Positions 1-7,534 of a stretch of DNA of 39,599 nt are shown piece by piece. A program made the translations under genes and the position numbers. A model generated the notes under the pieces. The model saw only the letters and a list, made by a program, of their open reading frames with translations. It ran no database searches and had not been told where the DNA came from. The DNA lies in NCBI GenBank assembly GCA_050247075.1, contig JBFWUW010000066.1:1-39599 (forward strand), written 5' to 3'. Source of the DNA: JBFWUW01 sp050247075 (GTDB lineage Bacteria > Planctomycetota > Planctomycetia > Pirellulales > JBFWUW01). Every line of letters starts with the position of its first letter. Position 1 is the first letter of the stretch.

Positions 1-32
1 TCGAAAGAAACCTCGCTACACTCTGTCGTCAC

Positions 33-100
33 GGGCTGTCTCCCTGCATTTGGTCCAAGTGGTCTACTATCACCCACTTATTGACCAAAGGGAGCAGCCC
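33..100. repeat. long imperfect hairpin downstream of tmRNA
   Basis: Two arms, 33-62 and 74-100, pair as GGGCTG/CAGCCC, CTCCCT/AGGGAG, TTGGTC/GACCAA and AAGTGG/CCACTT, with small bulges and an inner loop of about 11 nt. It starts 33 nt beyond the 3' end of the tmRNA on the transcribed (minus) side. No clear U-run follows on that strand, so it is not a textbook terminator. It could be an atypical terminator, a processing signal or a mobile-element remnant; tmRNA genes are common integration sites. The pairing is seen directly; the function is unknown. Confidence 0.6.
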
Positions 101-132
101 GTTACTACGCGCGGTGAGAAATCCAGGCTAGA

Positions 133-497
133 TGGAGGCGGCGGGAATCGAACCCGCGTCCCGTGATATTTCCACGTATGCTTCTACGTGCGTAGCCGGT
201 TCATTTTACGCTGTTCGTCGACGGGCCCCCAACCGACGGGGTGCCATGTCGACCAGCCGGGAACGGTTTTTTAACCTTGAGCGTGCCCGACAGTGACTCA
301 AGGCGAGACGGAATTGTGTGACTGATCTTTGGGCCTCTCCGACGAAAGCCCTCAATCAGGGATGCCTTTTGTTAGGCAGCCAAAGCAAAGGAATCTTCGG
401 CAATTGAAGATTTTGGTCAGCTTTTTACGTGGCCATCTGACCAACCACGGCACGCCACCTACGCTTCAACCTATCCGGTCGAACCCAGTTCGCCCCC
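133..497 (-). ncRNA. ssrA: transfer-messenger RNA (tmRNA)
   Basis: tmRNA rescues stalled ribosomes and tags the unfinished protein for proteolysis together with SmpB. Read on the minus strand, it begins GGGGGCGA followed by the conserved TGGGTTCGAC element. It ends with a tRNA-like T-arm containing GGTTCGATTCC and an encoded CCA (133-135). The first seven bases (497-491) pair with the last acceptor bases, including one G-U pair, which fixes both ends. The resume codon GCC is at 401-399 and the tag frame runs to TAA at 374-372, giving AEDSFALAA, a typical tag ending in ALAA. Length 365 nt fits a one-piece tmRNA. The short open frames overlapping this locus are not genes. Confidence 0.96.
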
Positions 498-543
498 AGA
501 AAACAGGTTCCGGATAGCATGTGGGGTGCTAACCGGCGTTTTC

Positions 544-549
544 ATTATA
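544..549 (-). promoter_or_regulatory. probable -10 box of the tmRNA promoter
   Basis: A perfect TATAAT lies on the minus strand, so transcription would start near 537, about 40 nt before the mature tmRNA 5' end. That is consistent with a leader removed by RNase P. Seventeen bases upstream is TGGTCC, a poor -35. Assignment rests on the -10 match and position only. Confidence 0.5.
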
Positions 550-730
550 GTTCGGCACGGGCGGCTGGACCAGACGAAGGTTTCATTTTGGCGTTGCGAT
601 CTTGGATTTTGGATTTGAAGGATTGGTTTGTCTTCAGGGGTGGTGGCGAGGGGGCCGTTGTGCTGGCGGATGGGTGATGGGCCTTTTAGAATGGGGGAAG
701 TTCTAATTTCCTTGGCCGGAGGGACTGGCG

Positions 731-2020
731 ATGATTCTTTCTCTGGTATTGGCGGCTTGCGCGGCGTTGGCGGATGACAGTGCCCCCGCGAAAGAATCGG
801 ACGAGATGAAGTCGCAAGTGCGGCAATTGGCCCGGCAATTGGACGCGGCAGAGCTATCGCAGCGCGAGGCAGCGGAGCAGAAGCTCATCGAACTGGGTCC
901 CGATGTGCTCGATTTGTTGCCGCCGATTACGCCGCGGACCTCGGCCGAGGTCAAGGAACGGCTAGCCCGCGTTCGCGATAAGTTGCAACGCCAAGAGGCC
1001 GAAGCCATCGTGCAGCCACGGCGCGTGACATTGGACATGGCCGACGCACCCCTTTCCAAAGTGCTGGAGTCGATTCAACAGCAGACCGGCAACAATCTGG
1101 TCAGTTACCGCGAGCAGCTTGGCCAGGAGGCGGCAGACCCCCATCTCACCATCAAGCTCGACGACGTTCCCTTCTGGCAGGCGTTTGACCAGACGTTGGA
1201 TGCCGCGGAAGCCTCGGTCTATAACTATGCCGACGATGTCACCGACGCCTTGGCGGTCGCCGGCCGGCCCGAGGGAGAACTCGCCCGGCGCGACCGGGCC
1301 TTGAGTTACTCAGGCCCGTTTTGCATCGAGGCAACGCGGATGGAATCGCAGGTTGATTTGCGCAGCCCGCGAAACCGCGTGCTGCAGATTGAGTTGGACC
1401 TGGCCTGGGAGCCTCGATTGAAGCCGATTCATGTTGAGTTGCCGCTTTCCAAGCTGGAAGTGGTGGACGAGACTGGCGCGGAACTGGCGGTCAGCGATAA
1501 CGAGGCCTCGCTCGACGCCACGGTCATCCCTGGCACAAGCTCCACGCAGTTTAATCTGGCGTTGGACTTGCCCCGCCGCAGCGTGCAGCGCATCGAGCGG
1601 CTTAAGGGGCAGTTTCAAGCATTGTTGCCGGGCCGCGTAGAGACTTTTAAGTTTGATGACTTCAAAAAATCCAACCAGGAGCGGCGGCAAGGGGCCGTGG
1701 TGGTCACGCTGCAAAGCGTCCGCCGCAACAATGATGTTTGGGAGTTCCGCGTGCTGGTAAAGTTCGACGACGCGGCCGGGTCGTTGCAATCGCATTTTGG
1801 CTGGGTGCATAACAACCCAGCCTATCTGGTGGGCAAGGATGGCCAGGAGCGGCAGCCCGACGGCACTGAGACAACGCGCCAGACAGAGGACGAGGCCGGT
1901 ATGTCGTACCTGTTTGGGCTGGATGGCAAGCTCAGCGATTACGAGTTCGTCTACAAAACCCCCACGGTGATTGTGCCGCTGCCGGTCGATTTTGAACTCA
2001 AGGAATTGGAGTTGCCGTAG
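731..2020 (+). CDS. exported protein of unknown function with STN-like segment
   Basis: A 429-residue protein with a short hydrophobic N-terminus (MILSLVLAACAALA) that looks like a signal peptide. Residues 25-90 are charged and probably helical. Around residues 95-150 a segment (VTLDMADAPLSKVLESIQQQTG) resembles the short STN-type domain of secretins and of many planctomycete exported proteins. The rest is predicted beta-rich and I cannot place it in a family. A GGAGGG sequence 8 nt upstream supports the ATG at 731. It is separated from the next gene by 272 bp and is likely monocistronic. It is real by length, codon pattern and start signals; the function is unknown. Confidence 0.8.
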   Translation: MILSLVLAACAALADDSAPAKESDEMKSQVRQLARQLDAAELSQREAAEQKLIELGPDVLDLLPPITPRTSAEVKERLARVRDKLQRQEAEAIVQPRRVTLDMADAPLSKVLESIQQQTGNNLVSYREQLGQEAADPHLTIKLDDVPFWQAFDQTLDAAEASVYNYADDVTDALAVAGRPEGELARRDRALSYSGPFCIEATRMESQVDLRSPRNRVLQIELDLAWEPRLKPIHVELPLSKLEVVDETGAELAVSDNEASLDATVIPGTSSTQFNLALDLPRRSVQRIERLKGQFQALLPGRVETFKFDDFKKSNQERRQGAVVVTLQSVRRNNDVWEFRVLVKFDDAAGSLQSHFGWVHNNPAYLVGKDGQERQPDGTETTRQTEDEAGMSYLFGLDGKLSDYEFVYKTPTVIVPLPVDFELKELELP

Positions 2021-2169
2021 TCACCGCCTGGCAAAGCCTGACGATCTTGCCGACTACGCTTAACTTACGGCCCGCCGCCGGCCGATAGCAATGACATAGA
2101 CAGGAGTGCATTCATGTCTGATTGGGCTTGACCCTGCGGGCAAGTTTGCCGTATCTACAGTTTCGAGCA

Positions 2170-2186
2170 GTCTGGAAGTTCCAGAC
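2170..2186. promoter_or_regulatory. operator-like perfect palindrome
   Basis: GTCTGGAA-G-TTCCAGAC is an 8+1+8 perfect inverted repeat about 107 bp upstream of the SGNH-protein start. The one-base centre suits a dimeric repressor site better than an RNA hairpin, although a 6-bp stem with a 5-nt loop could also form. No regulator gene is adjacent. Function is inferred from symmetry alone. Confidence 0.35.
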
Positions 2187-2292
2187 CATTCGCCGATTCG
2201 ACCGCAGCCGCGATGTACTGGCGTCGCGGGTTCCGGGAGTTTCGGGTTCCGAATTTCGCAGGCGGACCAACGCAGGCCCCAAGGAGGGGACT

Positions 2293-3774
2293 ATGCGCAG
2301 CTTCCAGCCTATGCCGCAACGCCGCGGATTTCGCGGAATTGCACCGGTCTTTCCCGCCTTGCTGGCGGTATTGTCGCTAGCACTCTTGACTGGCGGCGGT
2401 TGGATTCTCTACCGGCAGCTCAGTGGCGGCGGCCCGGCAGCCTATCAAACGCCGGTGGGCGTGTTGTTGATGGTGCTGGCCTTGGTGCAAGCCAAGATCG
2501 CCTGGACGGCCTGGTGGAAAGGCACCGCGGCCACCTTACAACTACCGCGGCAGCCCCTCTTTTGGCGTTATCAAGCGAGCGGGCCAGTGGTTTGCTATTT
2601 GGTGTCACTATTGCAGGGTCCCGGCGAGAGGGCCCTGTTTTTGTTTCTGGCCAGCTCGGCGTTATGGCTAACGCTGGGGTTGTTGCCCCTGGTACTCAAC
2701 CATCAAACGCTGCAATTTTGGAACACCCGGTTGGCGGGACGCAAGGTGCGTCTGGCTGGATGGGCTTCGTTCTTGCTGCTGGCGGCGGGGGTGCTGATTG
2801 AGTCCACCGTGCAAATGCTGGCCGTCGCCACCGGCGGACAATTGCCCGGGGCCTATGTCGCCCATTGCTGCTCACTAGCGCCGGGCATGGATCTACGAGG
2901 ACGCCCCGTCAACGAGCGCGGCTACTGGTACCAACATGCCCCCGGTGCCGCCGGATTACTCAAAGTCGCGGCACTGGGAGATAGCATGCTCCTGGCGGGT
3001 TCGCATGACAGCAATCATTTGACCCAAGCCGAGCGCAGCGTGCCGGGCGCGGTGATCTACAATTTTGGCCGGCCGCGGGTGGGGCCGCGCGAATACGCAG
3101 CCCAGTTTGAGCGGGATGTGGCCAACGAACGACCCGATCTGGTTTTGGCGTACATTTCCATTGGCGACGACATTTGCCAGCCGATACCAGCCCCCAGCCT
3201 GATGAATTTTGATTGGAGGGGGCTTGGTGCCGTGCAATGGAGCGTTAGCAGTTTGACGATACCCGGCAGCGGGCCGGCGCATTCCGCGTCCATGCAACCG
3301 CCCGTTGAACGCGAAGAGTTCTTGCAAACCGCGGCCAGCCGCCTGGCCGTTTGCCGTACGCCTATCGCCCCAGAACTTCAACGCCACTGGGAGCAAACTT
3401 TTTCGCACTTGGAAAGCATGGCACGGCTCTGCCAGCGGCATGGTTCAACATTGGCATTGGTATTGGTACCGGGCGAGTTTCAAGTGTCGCCAACGCTGTG
3501 CGACAGCCTGCGGCGTCATGCCGGCTACGAACAGGGCCAGATCGACTTGGAACTGCCACAGCGGCGATTGATGGAGTTTGCGGCCCGCCGCGATCTGCCC
3601 GTGCTGGATTTGCTGCCTTATTTGCGGGCCTCTCACGAATCGCCTTACGAACGCAACGACATCCACTGGAACGACCGCGGCAACGCCATCGCCGCCAATG
3701 CACTCGCCCATTGGCTGCAACGCCAGTATGGACCGCAAGTAGCGGCCAACGACCAGGCGCAAGTCATCAAGTAA
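2293..3774 (+). CDS. membrane-anchored SGNH/AlgX-AlgJ-like protein
   Basis: The start at 2293 is set by AAGGAGG at 2281-2287; the frame is open further upstream to 2122 but that part lacks a ribosome site. The 493-residue product has about five hydrophobic helices in residues 15-180 and then a soluble domain. Its motifs fit SGNH hydrolases and acyltransferases: GDSM at 229-232 with the nucleophile serine, SIGDD near 289-293, and NDIHWND near 455-461. The last is the D-x-H-W pattern of AlgX/AlgJ-type O-acetylation proteins. Likely role: modifying an envelope glycan or lipid on the outer face of the membrane. The substrate cannot be told. The family-level call is good, the exact reaction is inferred. 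Confidence 0.75.
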   Translation: MRSFQPMPQRRGFRGIAPVFPALLAVLSLALLTGGGWILYRQLSGGGPAAYQTPVGVLLMVLALVQAKIAWTAWWKGTAATLQLPRQPLFWRYQASGPVVCYLVSLLQGPGERALFLFLASSALWLTLGLLPLVLNHQTLQFWNTRLAGRKVRLAGWASFLLLAAGVLIESTVQMLAVATGGQLPGAYVAHCCSLAPGMDLRGRPVNERGYWYQHAPGAAGLLKVAALGDSMLLAGSHDSNHLTQAERSVPGAVIYNFGRPRVGPREYAAQFERDVANERPDLVLAYISIGDDICQPIPAPSLMNFDWRGLGAVQWSVSSLTIPGSGPAHSASMQPPVEREEFLQTAASRLAVCRTPIAPELQRHWEQTFSHLESMARLCQRHGSTLALVLVPGEFQVSPTLCDSLRRHAGYEQGQIDLELPQRRLMEFAARRDLPVLDLLPYLRASHESPYERNDIHWNDRGNAIAANALAHWLQRQYGPQVAANDQAQVIK

Positions 3775-3780
3775 GCCGGC

Positions 3781-3804
3781 ATCGACGATGGAATCGCCTC
3801 CTAC
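3781..3804 (-). repeat. REP family A, single copy
   Basis: Minus-oriented copy: GTAG, GA, then GGCGAT-TCC-ATCGTC with one stem change, then GAT. It sits between the convergent ends of the SGNH gene and metF. Confidence 0.8.
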
Positions 3805-3819
3805 GGCAGGCGGGCATTG

Positions 3820-4701
3820 TCAGACGCTCAACGCGCCAAGTATCCGCGCTGTGGCCTGCGACTTGTTCAGCACGTAGAAGTGGACACCCGGCACCCCGCG
3901 ATCGACCAAGGCTTGCACTTGCCGCGTGGCAAATTCGACCCCGGTTTCAAACTGGCTGGCGGCGTCTTCGCCGCAGGCTTCCAACGCGTCCGTGAATGCT
4001 TGCGGCAGCCGCGCGCCGCACATGCCGGCGATCCGCTTGACCTGCGCCAGATTGGTCACCGGCAACACGCCCGGCACGATCGGCTGGCGAATGCCAGCTT
4101 GCTGGCAACGGTCGACGAAGCGGAAGAAATCGTCGTTGTCGTAGAACAACTGCGTCAAGACGACATCGGCACCGGCATCGACCTTGCGCCGCAGATTCTC
4201 CAAATCGGCTTCGGGGCTGGGGGCTTCCTTGTGCATTTCGGGATAGCCGGCCACCGCGATGCCAAACCGAGGGAACTCAGCCTTGATGAGGGCGACAAGC
4301 TCATTGGCATAGCGCAAGCCCCCCTCGACCGCCCGAAAGCTGGTTTCTCCCTTGGGAGGATCTCCCCGTAATGCCACAATATTTTGCACGCCGCGGCGTT
4401 CGGCTTCGGCCAGGTAGCCGCGCAGTTGATCGACCGTGGCCCCCACGCAGGTCAAGTGCGAGGCCGTGGGGCAGCCAAAACGTTGCCCAACCCGTGCCAC
4501 AACATCTAGCGTCTTGGCCTGGGTTGATCCGCCTGCCCCGTAGGTACAAGTGATATAGCCGGGCCGAAAAGCGACCAGTTCCTCCAAATGGCGAAACAGC
4601 TCTTCCTCCGCCGCATCGTGCTTGGGGGGGAACAGTTCGAAAGAGAGGCCAAGGCGGCCAGGACCGTATATTTCAGAGACTCTCATGCGGGTATCATCCA
4701 T
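3820..4701 (-). CDS. metF: methylenetetrahydrofolate reductase
   Basis: Reduces 5,10-methylene-THF to 5-methyl-THF using FAD, supplying the methyl group for methionine synthesis; cytosolic. The 293-residue length matches bacterial MetF. Family landmarks are FELFPPK near the start, YITCTYGAGGST, SHLTCVG, NIVALRGDPP and the C-terminal HFYVLNKS. The ATG at 4701 lacks a strong ribosome site; an alternative ATG at 4686 gives MRVSEIYGPG. It follows aroF by 58 bp on the same strand, so the two are probably co-transcribed. I see no convincing riboswitch in that gap. Confidence 0.95.
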   Translation of the reverse strand: MDDTRMRVSEIYGPGRLGLSFELFPPKHDAAEEELFRHLEELVAFRPGYITCTYGAGGSTQAKTLDVVARVGQRFGCPTASHLTCVGATVDQLRGYLAEAERRGVQNIVALRGDPPKGETSFRAVEGGLRYANELVALIKAEFPRFGIAVAGYPEMHKEAPSPEADLENLRRKVDAGADVVLTQLFYDNDDFFRFVDRCQQAGIRQPIVPGVLPVTNLAQVKRIAGMCGARLPQAFTDALEACGEDAASQFETGVEFATRQVQALVDRGVPGVHFYVLNKSQATARILGALSV

Positions 4702-4759
4702 GAACTTGAGCGGTTAGACAAGCCTGTCGTGGGCTGGCCCGCGGGCCATGATTCACGAA

Positions 4760-5773
4760 TTACATCTCCCGGCCCAGCGCCGTGGCAACCTTACGGCAGA
4801 GTTCCATTGTTTCGCCGAACTGCTCGAAGGTCAGCGACTGGTAACCGTCGCTCATGGCGGCTTCGGGGTTGGGGTGGACTTCCAGAATCAGGCCATCGGC
4901 CCCGGCGGCGATGCTGGCGCAGGCCATTTGCGGAACCAGGTAGGTATGGCCCGTTCCGTGGCTGGGGTCAACCACGATCGGCAAGTGCGTCTTGGCATGC
5001 AGATACGGGACGCTGGCCAGCGGCAGCGTAAACCGCGTGTGTCCCTCGAAGGTGCGAATGCCGCGTTCGCAAAGAATGACGTTGGGGTTGCCGGCATCCA
5101 GGATGTACTCCGCCGCCAACAGCAGTTCGTCCATCGTAGCGCAAGGACCGCGCTTGAGGAGTACCGGCAAGTTGGCCTTTCCGGCCCCTTCCAGCAGGCG
5201 GTAGTTCTGCATGTTGCGGGCACCAATCTGCAGCACGTCGGCATATTTGCAGACCAAGGGAATGTCCTCCACCGCCATCACCTCGGTAACGATCGCCAGG
5301 CCCGTCGCTTCGCGGGCGGCGGCCAGCAGTTTCAGTCCCTCATCCTTCATGCCTTGAAAGGCGTAGGGACTGGTGCGGGGCTTAAATGCGCCGCCGCGCA
5401 AGGCAGTGGCACCGGCGGCCTTGACGGCCTTGGCCGTGGATAGAATCTGTTCCTCGCTTTCCACACTGCATGGGCCGGCAATCACGCCAATCCGGCAATT
5501 GCCAACCACCAGGCTGCCGGCGCGGACGACCGACTTCTCGGACTTGACCTCTCGGCTGGCCATTTTGTAGGGGGCCAAGATCGGCATGACTTCGGCCACG
5601 TTGGGGCCGCTGGCCAACGAATCTTTGTGTTCAGGCCGCTTGTCGCCGATGGCGGCAATCACGGTTCGCTCCGTGCCGACAATGACGTGGGCCTTCAGCC
5701 CCATGTCTTCAATCCGCTGGACCATATGGTTTATGTCATTTTGCGTCGCGCCGCGCTTCATCACGACAATCAT
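4760..5773 (-). CDS. aroF: DAHP synthase (3-deoxy-7-phosphoheptulonate synthase), type with N-terminal regulatory-like domain
   Basis: Catalyses the first step of the shikimate pathway, PEP plus erythrose-4-phosphate to DAHP. The 338-residue protein starts at the ATG at 5773, preceded by AGGAG; the longer open frame runs into the upstream terminator and is rejected. Residues 1-70 match the ferredoxin-like N-terminal domain of the Thermotoga/Bacillus type enzyme. The catalytic barrel shows GPCSVES (100-106), KPRTSPYAFQG (131-141) and DPSHGTGH (269-276). A GATAAT at 5811-5816 on the minus strand could be its -10 box, but no good -35 is visible. It leads an apparent operon with metF. Confidence 0.94.
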   Translation of the reverse strand: MIVVMKRGATQNDINHMVQRIEDMGLKAHVIVGTERTVIAAIGDKRPEHKDSLASGPNVAEVMPILAPYKMASREVKSEKSVVRAGSLVVGNCRIGVIAGPCSVESEEQILSTAKAVKAAGATALRGGAFKPRTSPYAFQGMKDEGLKLLAAAREATGLAIVTEVMAVEDIPLVCKYADVLQIGARNMQNYRLLEGAGKANLPVLLKRGPCATMDELLLAAEYILDAGNPNVILCERGIRTFEGHTRFTLPLASVPYLHAKTHLPIVVDPSHGTGHTYLVPQMACASIAAGADGLILEVHPNPEAAMSDGYQSLTFEQFGETMELCRKVATALGREM

Positions 5774-5845
5774 GGCAAATACTCCTGCAAGAACGAGGTA
5801 ATTATCCGAATATGGAACACTTGAAAACCGTCCGTGTTGGCCAAC

Positions 5846-5884
5846 AAAAAAAGCCCCGATTCCCATGCTGGGGTCTCGGGGCTT
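5846..5884 (-). terminator. Rho-independent terminator of the cytochrome-WD40 gene
   Basis: On the minus strand AAGCCCCGA (5884-5876) pairs with TCGGGGCTT (5859-5851), followed by a run of T (5852-5846). It lies 155 bp past the stop of the WD40 gene and just upstream of aroF, so it insulates the two. A smaller hairpin, CCCCGC/GCGGGG, lies between it and the WD40 gene. Confidence 0.88.
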
Positions 5885-6039
5885 GGCAATTCTGTCGCTA
5901 TCGGAGCGAGGTTACGAACCTCCTCCGGCCCCGCGACCGAGCGGGGTAAACCAGAACCAATACTGGGCTGGATGGAAGTTCCTCATGGATTTCATTCTGC
6001 GCGAAGCCAGCCCCCAAAGCAAGTGTTTGAACCGCGGTG

Positions 6040-7395
6040 TTATGGGGCCGCTGGCGGCGTAAGCCCAGGGGCAGCCTTGAAGGAAAGCAGCAGCATGCCG
6101 TCCTCGGTGTTCCAAATCTTGACCTCTCCATCGAAGCTGCCAGTGGCCAGCCGCTTGGTGGGGTCGTTAAACGATTCGGCGAAGACGAAATCGGTGTGCC
6201 CCTGGAAGACGCGGGTCTGCCCGCGGCTATCGACGGCGAATTCGCGTCCCTGGTTGTCGGCGGCACAGCAAAAGACCCGGTTGCCCAGGATGTTGACCTT
6301 GTACACCTCGTTGCCAAAGCCACCCAGCTCGGCGATCTTGGCCGCGTCGTTGGGGTTCCAGATTTGTACCTTGCGGTCCTTGCCGGCGGTGAAGACTTGC
6401 GTACCGTCGGCGTTGAAATCGACGCCAAACACGACTTCGTTATGGCCGGGAAAAGTCACTAGCGACTCTCCCTTGATGGCGTCGAACACCTTGGCGGTCT
6501 TGTCGCGGCTGGCCGAGGCCAGCCGGGTGCCGTCATGATTCCAGGCGATGCCCATCACCCAGTCGGCGTGATCCTCGATCAAGATCTCTTGGGCACCGCT
6601 TGCCACGTTCCAGACGCGAATGGAGCGATCGGCGCTGCAGGCCGCCAGCCGAGTGCCGTCCGGGCTAAAGGCGACATCGAAGGCAACGTCGGACATGGTC
6701 GCCAGATCCTTGACGATCGTACCATCCGCCGGATTGAACAGTTTCACCTCGCCCATTTGGCCGGGTGTGCCGCTGGCCGCTGCCAACAGCGAGCCATCGG
6801 CGTTGTATTGTAAGGCATACGTCCGCTGGGCGACATTGCCAATCCGCCGCAGCAATTTGCCGTCGGCCGGGTTCCAAATCGTAATTTCGTTGTACCCGCT
6901 GACCGCCAGCTCCGTCCCTGGCGGGTTGAAACAGACAGCCGTGATCGGCATGGGCACGCGGTAGGCTTCCGGCGCGGCGGGATGGGCCGGCTTGGGAATG
7001 ATCGAGGCCAACATGGCCTTGGGATCGGGGCTGTCGAAGTTGGCCCCCTCTTCAATCCATTTGGAGATCAAGGCCACCTGGTCGGCCGGCAGTTTGTCAC
7101 CATCCTTGGGCATCCATTGGTCTTTGTCGTCGATCGTAATTAGGCGAAAAATTTCGCTCTCGGCCGGCTTGCCAGGCACAATGGAAGCCGTGGCGCTGTC
7201 CCCGGGCTTCATCAATTGCTCGAAATTGGAAAGCTGGTAGCCCCCTTTGGGATCGGTTGCGCCGTGGCAGGCGATGCAATTCTTCACCAGTAGCGGGGCT
7301 ACCTGTTTGGTAAAGCTGACTGGTTCTTGCGCGGACGAAACCGCCGGCAAAGCAACCAGGCAAAGCAGAGTGGAAAGAAGCGTAAAGTGTCGCAT
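6040..7395 (-). CDS. exported planctomycete-type cytochrome c with WD40 beta-propeller
   Basis: The start at 7395 follows GGGAGG and gives MRHFTLLSTLL..., a clear signal peptide ending near SSAQ (residue 23). The 451-residue product carries one haem c site, C-IAC-H at 40-44, in the domain called planctomycete cytochrome C (PSCyt1 type). From about residue 130 it has WD40 repeats (for example DVAFSPDGTRLAACSADRSIRVWN) to the end. The role is probably in the periplasm or at the cell surface; the partner is unknown. Such proteins are very numerous in Planctomycetes. The gene ends at a strong terminator. The frame upstream of 7395 is an extension into intergenic sequence. Confidence 0.88.
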   Translation of the reverse strand: MRHFTLLSTLLCLVALPAVSSAQEPVSFTKQVAPLLVKNCIACHGATDPKGGYQLSNFEQLMKPGDSATASIVPGKPAESEIFRLITIDDKDQWMPKDGDKLPADQVALISKWIEEGANFDSPDPKAMLASIIPKPAHPAAPEAYRVPMPITAVCFNPPGTELAVSGYNEITIWNPADGKLLRRIGNVAQRTYALQYNADGSLLAAASGTPGQMGEVKLFNPADGTIVKDLATMSDVAFDVAFSPDGTRLAACSADRSIRVWNVASGAQEILIEDHADWVMGIAWNHDGTRLASASRDKTAKVFDAIKGESLVTFPGHNEVVFGVDFNADGTQVFTAGKDRKVQIWNPNDAAKIAELGGFGNEVYKVNILGNRVFCCAADNQGREFAVDSRGQTRVFQGHTDFVFAESFNDPTKRLATGSFDGEVKIWNTEDGMLLLSFKAAPGLTPPAAP

Positions 7396-7534
7396 CGGGC
7401 GGGACCTCCCAGAAGAAAGAGGCATGTTGAGCAGGCGGGAAACAGGCAGGGGTGGCGAGCAACTCGCCACGGCGTCAGTATGGCCGGATACGCGGCGGAA
7501 TGCAACGGTCGGGAAGCCGCCCGCCCACGTTCCT

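Noticed and set aside
329..517. Open frame of 62 codons on plus
   Set aside because: It lies entirely over the tmRNA gene on the opposite strand and has no ribosome site.
3817..4371. 184-codon plus-strand frame antisense to metF
   Set aside because: Shadow of a certain metF gene; no start signals and a composition expected from the reverse strand of a GC-rich gene.
4702..4759. SAM- or SAH-type riboswitch before metF
   Set aside because: The gap is only 58 bp within an operon and I could not find the conserved core of either class.
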